Source: an uncultured Clostridium sp. (GTDB lineage: Bacteria; Bacillota_I; Bacilli_A; RF39; UBA660). From it: a stretch of 64,000 nucleotides of DNA. The DNA is taken from assembly GCA_946541575.1 (NCBI GenBank), contig CAMNJQ010000065.1, forward strand, positions 62,001 through 126,000. The letters run 5' to 3'. A model generated the notes under the pieces. It was not told the DNA's origin, ran no database searches, and saw only the letters and a program-made list of their open reading frames with translations. Shown here piece by piece: positions 29,987-39,708 of the stretch (positions within the stretch are counted from its first letter, which is position 1; every line of letters starts with the position of its first letter). The position numbers and the translations under genes are program-made.

Positions 29987-31060
29987 CTAAACTTTCTTAT
30001 TTAATAATTCTATAATTTTATCATTACTATGTACTATTTTTCTTAGAGATTTACCCTCATGTATATAATCAATAATTTCAGCAATTCTTCTTGAACAATT
30101 AACTATATGTAGCCATTTGTATTTTGAGTATTCTTTAGGAATATAAGTTAGATTAGTAGTATATAACTTATCAAAGCATTTCTTTTTATATGCTTCTTTA
30201 AATACTTCTATTCCCTCAGTAAATAAAGAAAATGTTGTAATAAAGAAAATCTTTTTAGCTCCTTTTTCCCTTAATTTAGCACCTACTTCAATCATTGAAG
30301 CACCACTTGCAATCATATCATCAACTACAAATACATTTTTACCAGCTACATCAGCCCCCATATATGCATGTTCTACTATTGGATTTTTACCATTTACAAT
30401 TTTAGTTAAGTCTCTTCTTTTATAAAACATACCTACATCACTGAATAACATATCAGCATAGTACCTAGCTCTTTCCATTGCACCCATATCAGGACTAATT
30501 ACTAGTAAATTATCAAAAACGCCTTCTGTTTTAATCAAATCTTCTAATACTATATTTGTAGGATAAAAGTTCTCGAATGGTAAATTAGGAATAGCATTAG
30601 AAACCTTTCTTTCATGACAATCAAAAGTAATAATATGATTAATATGAAGTCTTTCTAATTCTTGAAGTGCTAGTGCACAATCAAGAGATTCTTTCCCTTT
30701 CCTCTTATCTTGCCTTGATTGATATAAAAGAGGCATTATAACAGTAATTCTTTTTGCATAACCAGATAATGCACTTATACATCTTTTAATATCTTGAAAA
30801 TGTTCATCTGGACTCATTGGTACTTTAATACCATGCATCTCATAAGTTAAATTATAATTTCCAACATCACATAAGATAAATACATCTTTATCTCTTGTTG
30901 TTTCATCAATAGAAGCCTTTCCTTCACCATTATTAAACCTAATTAAATCAACCCCCATAATATAAGACTTTTCTGTCCTATTCATTCTTTTTAAATATTC
31001 ATCTACTTCTGTACCAACTTCTTTAATATTGTCCATTACTATTAACTTTAAATCTTCCAT
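29987..31060 (-). CDS. prs: Divergent ribose-phosphate pyrophosphokinase
   Basis: PLLYQSRQDKRK, ISPDMGAMERARYYAD, FVVDDMIASGASM PRPP-binding motif. Confidence 0.85.
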   Translation of the reverse strand: MEDLKLIVMDNIKEVGTEVDEYLKRMNRTEKSYIMGVDLIRFNNGEGKASIDETTRDKDVFILCDVGNYNLTYEMHGIKVPMSPDEHFQDIKRCISALSGYAKRITVIMPLLYQSRQDKRKGKESLDCALALQELERLHINHIITFDCHERKVSNAIPNLPFENFYPTNIVLEDLIKTEGVFDNLLVISPDMGAMERARYYADMLFSDVGMFYKRRDLTKIVNGKNPIVEHAYMGADVAGKNVFVVDDMIASGASMIEVGAKLREKGAKKIFFITTFSLFTEGIEVFKEAYKKKCFDKLYTTNLTYIPKEYSKYKWLHIVNCSRRIAEIIDYIHEGKSLRKIVHSNDKIIELLNKKV

Positions 31061-31076
31061 AACTACTCCCTTTAAA

Positions 31077-31652
31077 TTATTGATTATTTAATATATAATC
31101 TACAGCTTCCTGTAAAACTATATCACGATTTTTAGATGTATCAAAATACTTTATATTTAATCTTTTACATTCTTCTTCTAAATATTTTGAATATTCAATA
31201 TTATCTCTAGTCCAATTCATTAATACTTCATCATTAATCTTATTGGTCCAATAATAATCTTTGTCATTTTCTCTTATTAATTTAACTTCTTCTGAAGCAC
31301 TAATATGGGCATATCCTAAAAAGATTACAATTGTTTCACTCATATCTATTTTTTCTAAATCTTTAGGATATATAAATGGTGTATCAAACAAATACTTTTC
31401 TAAATTATAATTAGTATCAGTTTTATTATCTTGTATAATTCTATTAATTATATTGCACATTATTGGAGATACATCTTTCCAATCATCATACTTTAAATTA
31501 AATGTTTCACAAATTCCTCTTTTTATAGAATCCATTTTGTAATGAGTATATCCATATTTATTTAAAAGTAAAGAAAGAGTTGTTTTTCCACTTCTAGCAG
31601 TTCCAGCGACAATTACATGCATATCATTCACCACCATATAAATTATTGTCAA
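31077..31652 (-). CDS. P-loop kinase/ATPase, unassigned substrate
   Basis: VIVAGTARSGKTTLSLLLN Walker A; overlaps nadD-like gene. Likely start MHVIVAG. Confidence 0.65.
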   Translation of the reverse strand: MTIIYMVVNDMHVIVAGTARSGKTTLSLLLNKYGYTHYKMDSIKRGICETFNLKYDDWKDVSPIMCNIINRIIQDNKTDTNYNLEKYLFDTPFIYPKDLEKIDMSETIVIFLGYAHISASEEVKLIRENDKDYYWTNKINDEVLMNWTRDNIEYSKYLEEECKRLNIKYFDTSKNRDIVLQEAVDYILNNQ

Positions 31653-32181
31653 TAATATAATTATAAACAGATTCTTCTAAATATTTCTTATCAATTTTAT
31701 TTCTTAATCTTGTTGAACTAATATCTATAAACGGATAATCTTGAATTATTATAAATCTATCTTTCTGAATAAACTCATCAACATATTTCTTGATATCTAT
31801 ATTGTTTCTATTCATAACAATAACTTTATTATTTTTTAAAATATCATTAACATTCATCCAATTCTTAAAAGTAATAATATTATCAGCAGAAATAATTAAA
31901 TATAGTTCATCTTCAGAATATACTTTATTTAATTTATCTAATATTTGAAATGTATATTTATATTTATTATTAACATCATCAACAATTAAATAATCTTTTT
32001 TTAATAACTTTAACATATCTACTCTAGCATTAATATTAGCTTTAGTTTTCTTATTCCAATAATCATATGTAGCCATCATAATTATTTTATCAACATATTT
32101 ATTTTCAATCAAATAATCCATTACTTTAATATGTCCAACATGAACAGGATCAAATGAACCAACATATACTCCAAGTTTCAT
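31624..32181 (-). CDS. nadD: Nicotinate-nucleotide adenylyltransferase
   Basis: GVYVGSFDPVHVGHIKVM; FIDISSTRLRNKI. Confidence 0.88.
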   Translation of the reverse strand: MKLGVYVGSFDPVHVGHIKVMDYLIENKYVDKIIMMATYDYWNKKTKANINARVDMLKLLKKDYLIVDDVNNKYKYTFQILDKLNKVYSEDELYLIISADNIITFKNWMNVNDILKNNKVIVMNRNNIDIKKYVDEFIQKDRFIIIQDYPFIDISSTRLRNKIDKKYLEESVYNYIIDNNLYGGE

Positions 32182-32251
32182 TTATTCACCTACTTTTCAT
32201 TACAAAATAATTCTATCATATTTATACTTTTAAAAGAAGTATCTCTAGTAG

Positions 32252-33013
32252 TTATTTATTATACTTTTTATAAGTAGGAATATAAAATTTATGTAGATTA
32301 GCTCTATGTAATTTTTCTATTTTTTCTCTAACTTCTTCTGAAACATTTTCAGGATTATCCATATATTTTGATATCTCAGAATATCTAACTCCTAATTTTT
32401 CTTCATCGCTTAAATTTGATAATCCATCACTAGGAACTCTATACAATACTTCTTTTGGAACTTCTAACTCTTCACCAATAGCTATTACTTCCTCTACTGT
32501 TAAATCAGCTAATATTGATATATCGTGTACTGAATCTCCACCCTTTGTAAAATATCCGACATAAAGTTCATTTTTATTACTAGTTCCAGCTACTATATAA
32601 GTCTTTCCTTTTATAGCAGAATATAGTGCTGCTAAATAATAGTTTGTACTCATTCTTAATCTTGGTTTTAAATTAATATCACTATTTTTTAATTGTTCAT
32701 CATTAAAACTTCCTAACTTCTCTATTTCCTGTTTAAAAGTATCAAAAGTTGATGTTAAATCAACATTAATGAGCTCAAATTTATATTTATTAGCTACTAT
32801 TTGAGCCAAATCTTTATCTTCTTCATTTGAGTGACATGGCATAGTCACACCTAAAACATTTAAAGGTCCTAAAGCTTTAGTAAACAATGCTGCAACTACA
32901 CCTGAATCTTTACCACCACTTATACCAAGAACAACTCCACCTAAATTATTACTATTAAAATATTCTCTAATAAAATTAACAATTTTATTTACTTCTTCTT
33001 TAGCATTAAACAT
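32252..33013 (-). CDS. nadE: NAD synthase (NH3-dependent type, no glutaminase domain)
   Basis: GVVLGISGGKDSGVVAALF; GTSNKNELYVGYFTKGGDSVHDI. Confidence 0.93.
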   Translation of the reverse strand: MFNAKEEVNKIVNFIREYFNSNNLGGVVLGISGGKDSGVVAALFTKALGPLNVLGVTMPCHSNEEDKDLAQIVANKYKFELINVDLTSTFDTFKQEIEKLGSFNDEQLKNSDINLKPRLRMSTNYYLAALYSAIKGKTYIVAGTSNKNELYVGYFTKGGDSVHDISILADLTVEEVIAIGEELEVPKEVLYRVPSDGLSNLSDEEKLGVRYSEISKYMDNPENVSEEVREKIEKLHRANLHKFYIPTYKKYNK

Positions 33014-33016
33014 AAT

Positions 33017-34498
33017 TTATCCTCTTCTATATATTTTTTCCTTCACATCATTAATTAATCTTTCTTTAGAATCAACATATTCCTTAGTACCACTTACTCT
33101 ATATTCATGTGGATTTAACTCACGTCTAATTTCTGGATATAGTTTGTTCATTTCATTTTCACAATATGCTCTTTTTTCCAATAAACTTGGATCATTATAT
33201 ACAAGTTCTCCATCCTTAAATATCTCTTTTTGAATTTCAACTAGATTAAAGTCATCAATTATACTATTTTTTAATCTATCTTGTGGACTAATAATTAATA
33301 AATTATTTTTATCAATACTCTTTCCATCTTCAATCATAATATCTGCTAAAGCATAGCCAGTTTTATTATCAAATGCTCTATATAACTTTTTATAAAATGG
33401 ATTAACTATTTTAATTGTATCATTGCTTAGTTTTATTTTTGGAATCCATTCTCCATTCTTTTTTAAAGCCACTTCTTTATAAACGCATCCCATTCTACCA
33501 TTTGGCTTTGAAATATTATCTCCAACACCTAAACTATCAAATATAGCACCTTGTCTAATCAAAGCTTCAATTACTTCAGCAGTAAGTCCATTGCTTAAAC
33601 ATATTTTGGCATTTTGATATCCAGCATTATCAAGCATTTTTCTTGACTCTTTTGATAAATATGCCAAATCCCCAGAATCAATTCTTATACCAATATGATC
33701 AGTAGGTATATTATTTTGCTTCATCCAATCAAAAGCTTTAATAGCATTAGGAACACCACTTCTTAAAGTATCATATGTATCAACTAGTAAAGTAGCATTC
33801 TCTGGATGTTTGCTAGCAAAAGACTTAAACGAATCTAATTCGTCATCAAATGACTCAACAAAACTATGAGCCATTGTCCCTAATGGTTTCATTCCCATAG
33901 CTTTAGCTACAAGTGTATTTGAAGTACCAGAACATCCTGCCATAACCCCATAAATTGAAGAGTCAATAGCTGCTTCTAATCCATCAGCTCTTCTTGCTCC
34001 AAATTCCATTACAGGAACATTTTTAGGAACAGCTTCTATAATTCTTCTTGCTCCTGTCGCATGTTCCATTGCTCCATTAATAATTGATAATAAAGCAGTC
34101 TCAATAACTTGAGCCTCAACAATAGGTGCTTTAACAGTTATTAAAGGTTCATTGGGAAAAACTGGTGTTCCATCAGGAATAGCTTTAATACTTCCATGAA
34201 ATTTAAAATCTTTTAATTTAGCAAGTATCTCTTCACTCATACCATGAAGTCTTAAATAATTAATATCATCTTCATTAAACCTTAAATTTTGTATATACTC
34301 AATCATTTTATCAACACCAGCCATAATTGAGTATCCACCATTATTTGGAACTTTTCTAAAGAAAACATCAAACACAGCTTCTTCATTACCTTTATTCATA
34401 AGTTCATAACCATCAGCCATCATAAACTCATACCAATCAGTAAGCATTGAGTAATTTCTAGGTAATCTTTTAAAATTTATCATATTATCTACCTCCAT
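33017..34498 (-). CDS. pncB: Nicotinate phosphoribosyltransferase
   Basis: LTDWYEFMMADGY, MEFGARRADG, HSFVESFDDE, GVGDNISKP. Confidence 0.93.
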   Translation of the reverse strand: MEVDNMINFKRLPRNYSMLTDWYEFMMADGYELMNKGNEEAVFDVFFRKVPNNGGYSIMAGVDKMIEYIQNLRFNEDDINYLRLHGMSEEILAKLKDFKFHGSIKAIPDGTPVFPNEPLITVKAPIVEAQVIETALLSIINGAMEHATGARRIIEAVPKNVPVMEFGARRADGLEAAIDSSIYGVMAGCSGTSNTLVAKAMGMKPLGTMAHSFVESFDDELDSFKSFASKHPENATLLVDTYDTLRSGVPNAIKAFDWMKQNNIPTDHIGIRIDSGDLAYLSKESRKMLDNAGYQNAKICLSNGLTAEVIEALIRQGAIFDSLGVGDNISKPNGRMGCVYKEVALKKNGEWIPKIKLSNDTIKIVNPFYKKLYRAFDNKTGYALADIMIEDGKSIDKNNLLIISPQDRLKNSIIDDFNLVEIQKEIFKDGELVYNDPSLLEKRAYCENEMNKLYPEIRRELNPHEYRVSGTKEYVDSKERLINDVKEKIYRRG

Positions 34499-35099
34499 AT
34501 TCTTTTACTAACTTAATTCCAGCTTGTTTCATAAATCTATAAGACATCTCATTCCACTCTTCTGCTTTATGATTTGGAGCATCATAAGTTTCTACAGCAT
34601 TCATAGGAACAATAATTTCAATATCACGATTTTCTTGATCAAAATAATTTTGAAGTGGAATTGCAAGATTTATTACACAAATATCAGTACAACAACCAAC
34701 AATAACAACTTTCTCTAAGCTTTTCATTTTTTCAATATTAATTAATAGATTATTTGGAAAAATAGCACTAGTAGAATTCTTTTCATGTATAATAGCATCG
34801 CTCTCATATTTTTTTAATTCTTCTATATTTTCAGATTCACTAGTGTCTTTTAAACAGTGTATAGGATATCTATTAAACTCTCTAGCATCCTTTTCATGAG
34901 TATCTTTTACAAAAATAGTTTGTCCCTCAGAACTTTCTGTAAATTCTTTTACAAGTCTTTCAACTTCCGGTACTATATGTTCGATATTTTGACTTGCCAT
35001 AGCACCTTCTCTAACAAATCCGTTAACCATATCAACCACAATTAACAATTTTTTTATTTCTTCTAAATCTTTTTTCATAAGTCCTCCTCTTTTTAACAT
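34485..35099 (-). CDS. pncA: Nicotinamidase, isochorismatase family
   Basis: LLIVVDMVNGFVREGAMAS; VVIVGCCTDICV. Confidence 0.92.
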   Translation of the reverse strand: MLKRGGLMKKDLEEIKKLLIVVDMVNGFVREGAMASQNIEHIVPEVERLVKEFTESSEGQTIFVKDTHEKDAREFNRYPIHCLKDTSESENIEELKKYESDAIIHEKNSTSAIFPNNLLINIEKMKSLEKVVIVGCCTDICVINLAIPLQNYFDQENRDIEIIVPMNAVETYDAPNHKAEEWNEMSYRFMKQAGIKLVKEYGGR

Positions 35100-35112
35100 T
35101 TTGTTAATAACT

Positions 35113-35153
35113 AGATATAACTAAATTTTATATCTGTTATACTTATGTGTCAA
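35113..35153 (-). promoter_or_regulatory. Promoter of the NAD gene cluster with overlapping palindromic operator candidate
   Basis: Minus strand TTGACA (35148-35153), 17-nt spacer, TAAAAT; perfect inverted repeat AGATATAA-N7-TTATATCT (35113-35135) over the -10 and downstream. Confidence 0.7.
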
Positions 35154-35182
35154 CATCTTTTTAACAAAATATTAAAAAGACG

Positions 35183-35857
35183 CTATCTACAAACGTCAAT
35201 AAATTTATTAAATATATTTCTAGAATATTCATCTTCTAATGTTTCAGGATGCCATTGAACTCCAACTACAAACTTTTTATTTTTCATTTCAATTGATTCA
35301 ATATAGTTATCATCACTAACCGACGAAACATCAAAATAATCATTTGGTAATGCATGATAATGATGTCTGCTTAAAACATTAAATCTTTCACATTTAACAA
35401 TAGAATATAAAAAACTATTCTTATCTAAAGTAACCATATGATAAGTTCCATCTTCAAGTATATGATCTATGAAACTATTATTTTTTTCATTCCAATAAAG
35501 TTCCTTTTTATAATTTGCCATTATTTGCATTCCCAAACATATTCCTAAAATAGGAATATCTTTTTCTATAGCATATTCAACAATAAATCGATCAAACTTA
35601 TTAGTTTTAAAACCTCCAGGCATTAAAATACCATTACACATTTTAATTTGTTCAATAATCATTTCCTTCTCTTCGTCAGTTAATTCATTTTGATCATTAA
35701 ACTTAACATCAGTATAATCAATGCTTTGACTTGGAAGAATACAAAATGGATTTCCACCACTTTTAATTATTGCATTTCTATATTCTTCATTAATAACTAA
35801 TTTATGAGTATTACCAGGATACTCTACTCTTGCCACAATTCCTATTACAGGTTTCAT
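35183..35857 (-). CDS. Class I glutamine amidotransferase-like / gamma-glutamyl hydrolase (peptidase C26, PuuD-like)
   Basis: ILGICLGMQIMAN nucleophile elbow; VGVQWHPE. Confidence 0.82.
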   Translation of the reverse strand: MKPVIGIVARVEYPGNTHKLVINEEYRNAIIKSGGNPFCILPSQSIDYTDVKFNDQNELTDEEKEMIIEQIKMCNGILMPGGFKTNKFDRFIVEYAIEKDIPILGICLGMQIMANYKKELYWNEKNNSFIDHILEDGTYHMVTLDKNSFLYSIVKCERFNVLSRHHYHALPNDYFDVSSVSDDNYIESIEMKNKKFVVGVQWHPETLEDEYSRNIFNKFIDVCR

Positions 35858-35885
35858 ACTATCACCATCTTAATTATATAATAAA

Positions 35886-35906
35886 AGAGGTTTAAAATAA
35901 ACCTCT
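35886..35906 (-). terminator. Terminator at the end of ychF
   Basis: AGAGGTTT/AAACCTCT stem followed by U-rich tract on the minus strand. Confidence 0.7.
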
Positions 35907-37002
35907 ACACATTAAATCTAAAATAACAAATATCTCCATCTTGCATCAAATAATCTTTTCCTTCAAGACGAGTTTTACCTGCTTCTTTAACTTTCAATTC
36001 ACTACCATATTTATCTAAATCTTCATATGACATTATTTCTGCCTTTATAAAACCTTTTTCAAAATCAGTATGAATAATTCCAGCACATTCTTTTGCATTC
36101 ATTCCTTTTTTAAATGTCCATGCTCTAACCTCATCAGGACCACCTGTAAAATATGTAGCAAGTCCTAATAAATCATATGTAGCTTTAATTAATTGATCAA
36201 GTCCACTTTCTTCAATTCCAACTGATTCTAACATTTCTTTTTTATCTTCATCAGATAAATCACTTAAATCAGCTTCCATTTTTGCGCAAGCCTTAACAAC
36301 TTTAGCATCTTCTTTTGAAGCATATTCCATTACCTTTTTTACATAATCATTATCAATTGTTAACTCATCTTCTTTAACATTTGCAAGATAAATTATAGGC
36401 TTCATTGTAAGTAAGTTAAAGTTTTTTAGATAAAACTTTTCATCTTTAGTAAAGTCAACTCTTCTAAGTGACTTACCGCCTTCAAGAGCTTCTTTAGCTT
36501 TTTTTAAAATTTCATATTCACCCAAAGCTTCTTTATCTCTATTAGTCTCTGCTTTCTTTTTTATCTTATCTATACGAGAATTTATAATTTCCAAATCAGA
36601 TAAAGATAACTCTAAGTTAATAACTTCAATATCATTAATTGGATCAATTTTACTATCAACATGAATTATATTATTGTCATCAAAACACCTAACAACTTCA
36701 ACAATTGCATCAACTTCTCGAATATGAGATAAAAACTTATTCCCTAATCCTTCTCCAACAGAAGCTCCTTTTACTAGTCCAGCAATATCAGTAAATTCAT
36801 ATGCCGTTGGTATAGTCTTAGCAGGATTATAAATTTCTGTTAATCTATCAAGTCTATAATCTGGTACTATAACAACACCAACATTAGGTTCAATAGTAGC
36901 AAAAGGATAATTAGCAGCTAAAATATTTTGTTTTGTAATTGCATTAAATAAAGTTGATTTTCCAACATTTGGAAGTCCAACTATTCCAGCTTTCAAGCTC
37001 AT
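35905..37002 (-). CDS. ychF: Redox-regulated ATPase/GTPase YchF (OLA1 family)
   Basis: KAGIVGLPNVGKSTLFNAIT; DIAGLVKGASVGEGLGNKFLSHIREVDAI. Confidence 0.97.
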   Translation of the reverse strand: MSLKAGIVGLPNVGKSTLFNAITKQNILAANYPFATIEPNVGVVIVPDYRLDRLTEIYNPAKTIPTAYEFTDIAGLVKGASVGEGLGNKFLSHIREVDAIVEVVRCFDDNNIIHVDSKIDPINDIEVINLELSLSDLEIINSRIDKIKKKAETNRDKEALGEYEILKKAKEALEGGKSLRRVDFTKDEKFYLKNFNLLTMKPIIYLANVKEDELTIDNDYVKKVMEYASKEDAKVVKACAKMEADLSDLSDEDKKEMLESVGIEESGLDQLIKATYDLLGLATYFTGGPDEVRAWTFKKGMNAKECAGIIHTDFEKGFIKAEIMSYEDLDKYGSELKVKEAGKTRLEGKDYLMQDGDICYFRFNV

Positions 37003-37014
37003 TTAAACCACTCC

Positions 37015-38616
37015 TTATAAAATTGGTGAAACATTTGGTCCTATAGGAATACCAATTATATATACTAGTGCAATAATTAATATCCATGTAATACTAATAA
37101 GCAAACAATAAGGATATACAAAAGATAAAGCTCTTCCTATAGATATCGGTTTCTTCTCTGTATTATACACATTTAAATATCCTAAGTAAATAACAAAAAA
37201 TGCTAAGAAAGGAGTAAATCCTTTCATCATAGAGTCACCTGCTCTAAAGATGAATTGAGTAAATTGTGGTGCTATATTGTTTTGCATTAATAAAGGTACA
37301 ACAGACGGAGCCAAAATTGTCCACTTAGCAGTTTGTGTTGTAATAAATAAACCAGATAAAGCAATTAATATTAAGATAGTAATTACAAGTGGTAAGCCAC
37401 TAAAAGGTAATTGCCTAATAATATTTGAAATAAATGCAACAATTACATTTCCAATATTTGACTTCTTAAATATTGCAATAAATTGGGATGCAAAAAATAT
37501 AAGTGCACATAAGTAACCAACATCTTTCAAATAAACAGATGCTTTTTCAATTAATTCCTTATCACTTTTAATAGTTTTTGCTCCAATTGCATAAGCAACA
37601 CCTACAACTAAAAACATCATTGAAATAAGGAAAGTAAATCCATCTTGGAAATAAGCATTTTCACCAAATAATTGTTTAATATATACTTTTTCGTTTGTAT
37701 CTAAAAGTAGTCCACTTCCAGGTAATCCAGGAATTAACATATAAATAAATAATAATACGAAAAGGAAGAAAGCAAGCATTGCAAGTCTTAAACCTTTTTT
37801 CTCTTTCATTTCAATTTCTAATTTCTTTTGTTGTTCCATTTCAACTGCTTCAATTTTAATTTCTTTTGTTTCTTCTATATTTGTTTCAGCTGAATTATTT
37901 AAACGATATCTACCAATTCTTTTTGAAATAACATTTTCTATTATATAAGTACCAACTATTGATATTATTACTGAAGAGATAATAATTATAAACCAATTTG
38001 ATAAAAGACTTACATGATATCCTGAATCAATAAGCCTTGCTGCTTGCTCAGTAATTGGAACTAAATTAACTTCAGCACTACCTGCAAAAAGTGTAACACC
38101 ATAGCCAAATGCAACACCACAATAACTAGCAGTTATTCCTAACAACGGATTTCTTCCATTTGCAAGAAAAATTAGTGCAGAAAGTGGTATTAAGATAACA
38201 TAACCAACATCATTAATTATACTTGATATAGTAGCAACAAAAATTATAATAAAAGTTAAAAACTTATTATTAATCTTAAGAGTGCCCTTTTTAATAAAGG
38301 AATCTATAAAACCACTAGCATGAGCAATTGATAAACCAATTAATCCAATTATTAAAGTACTAAGTGGAGTAAAAGATACAAAATTTCTTGCTGCATTACT
38401 AATCAAATACTTTAATCCTTCATAATTAAATAAACCATCAACACTTACAACAACATTCTCAAGTTCATTTGAATTATTTATACGTGAATATGATGATTGA
38501 ATTTGCAAAAACGAAAATACAGAACTTAAAAACATTACAAACAAAGTTAAAAATATAAATGTAGTAATTGGATGAAATGTAAATTTTTTTAAACGTAATT
38601 TTTTCTTTTCTAACAC
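37015..38616 (-). CDS. AbgT family transporter
   Basis: Multi-TM; FVSFTPLSTLIIGLIGLSIAHASGFID; GVAFGYGVTLFAGSAEVNLVPIT. Confidence 0.88.
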   Translation of the reverse strand: MLEKKKLRLKKFTFHPITTFIFLTLFVMFLSSVFSFLQIQSSYSRINNSNELENVVVSVDGLFNYEGLKYLISNAARNFVSFTPLSTLIIGLIGLSIAHASGFIDSFIKKGTLKINNKFLTFIIIFVATISSIINDVGYVILIPLSALIFLANGRNPLLGITASYCGVAFGYGVTLFAGSAEVNLVPITEQAARLIDSGYHVSLLSNWFIIIISSVIISIVGTYIIENVISKRIGRYRLNNSAETNIEETKEIKIEAVEMEQQKKLEIEMKEKKGLRLAMLAFFLFVLLFIYMLIPGLPGSGLLLDTNEKVYIKQLFGENAYFQDGFTFLISMMFLVVGVAYAIGAKTIKSDKELIEKASVYLKDVGYLCALIFFASQFIAIFKKSNIGNVIVAFISNIIRQLPFSGLPLVITILILIALSGLFITTQTAKWTILAPSVVPLLMQNNIAPQFTQFIFRAGDSMMKGFTPFLAFFVIYLGYLNVYNTEKKPISIGRALSFVYPYCLLISITWILIIALVYIIGIPIGPNVSPIL

Positions 38617-38624
38617 TATTACAC

Positions 38625-38822
38625 CTACTCTACAATTTTCTTAATTTTTTTATTAAATTCTACCCTTGGCATCATAATAATTCTTGAACAATTAACACAC
38701 TTTAATTTCATATCAACGCCAACTCTAACTATTTCCCATAAGTTTGTACCACAAGGATGGCCTTTTTTCATAATAACTTTAGTACCAACTTCAATTTTTT
38801 TCTCATCCATATAATTACTCAC
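38625..38822 (-). CDS. DUF951 family protein (YyzM-like)
   Basis: VGTKVIMKKGHPCGTNLWEIVRVGVDMKLKCVNCSRIIMMPRVEF. Confidence 0.9.
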   Translation of the reverse strand: MSNYMDEKKIEVGTKVIMKKGHPCGTNLWEIVRVGVDMKLKCVNCSRIIMMPRVEFNKKIKKIVE

Positions 38823-39708
38823 TTATCTTTAATAACTCTAAAATTCTACTTAAATCACTCGAATTACTAAACGAAATATTAATTTTATTAGAACTTATTT
38901 TTACCTTTGTACCAAGTTTCTCACACATAATATTTTCATAATATTCATATTCACTATTTGTTCTAGTTTTTATTTTATGATTTTTTTCTATATTTTCACC
39001 TTTTGAAACTTCTTCTATATCACGTACATTTAAATTATCTTCTACTATCTTATTTGCAAGTGCAATTACTTCTTCTTTATTACCCATTTTAGAAAGAACT
39101 CTTGCATGACTCATTGATATTTTATCTTCTATAATTAAATCTTTTACTTCTTCAGGCAAATTCAATAATCCTAACATATTAGTAATATGACTTCTACTTT
39201 TTCCCAATCTATTAGCAAGCTCTTCTTGTGTTACTTGCATAGCATCTAATAAACTTCTATAAGCCATTGCTTCTTCTATAGAATTTAAATTTTCTCTTTG
39301 CAAATTTTCAAGTAAAGCAATCTCCATCATTTGTTGATCAGTAAAATCTCTTACTATAGCAGGTATTTTATCTAATCCAGCAATTTTACAAGCTTTAACT
39401 CTTCTTTCACCTGCAATTATTTCATACCCCTTAATAGAACTTCTTTTAACTATAATAGGTTGAAAAACGCCATGCTCCTTAATTGAATCAGCTAATTCTT
39501 GCAATTTTACTTCATCAAATACTTTCCTTGGCTGATATGGATTTGGTCTTAATTCATCAATTGGCAATTCAACTATTTCATCAGATGAAGTTGAATCTAA
39601 TATTTTTTCTTCTATTTGAGTAAAATTAATTTGTTCATTATTAAATAATTCTTCTAAGCCTTTTCCTAAAGCTCTTCTTTTAAAACTATTGTTGTCCATT
39701 TCTTTCAA
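38815..39708 (-). CDS. parB: ParB/Spo0J chromosome partitioning protein
   Basis: LGKGLEELF, LRPNPYQPRKVFD, GYEIIAGERRVKACKIAG, HTH region. Confidence 0.95.
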   Translation of the reverse strand: MKEMDNNSFKRRALGKGLEELFNNEQINFTQIEEKILDSTSSDEIVELPIDELRPNPYQPRKVFDEVKLQELADSIKEHGVFQPIIVKRSSIKGYEIIAGERRVKACKIAGLDKIPAIVRDFTDQQMMEIALLENLQRENLNSIEEAMAYRSLLDAMQVTQEELANRLGKSRSHITNMLGLLNLPEEVKDLIIEDKISMSHARVLSKMGNKEEVIALANKIVEDNLNVRDIEEVSKGENIEKNHKIKTRTNSEYEYYENIMCEKLGTKVKISSNKINISFSNSSDLSRILELLKISE

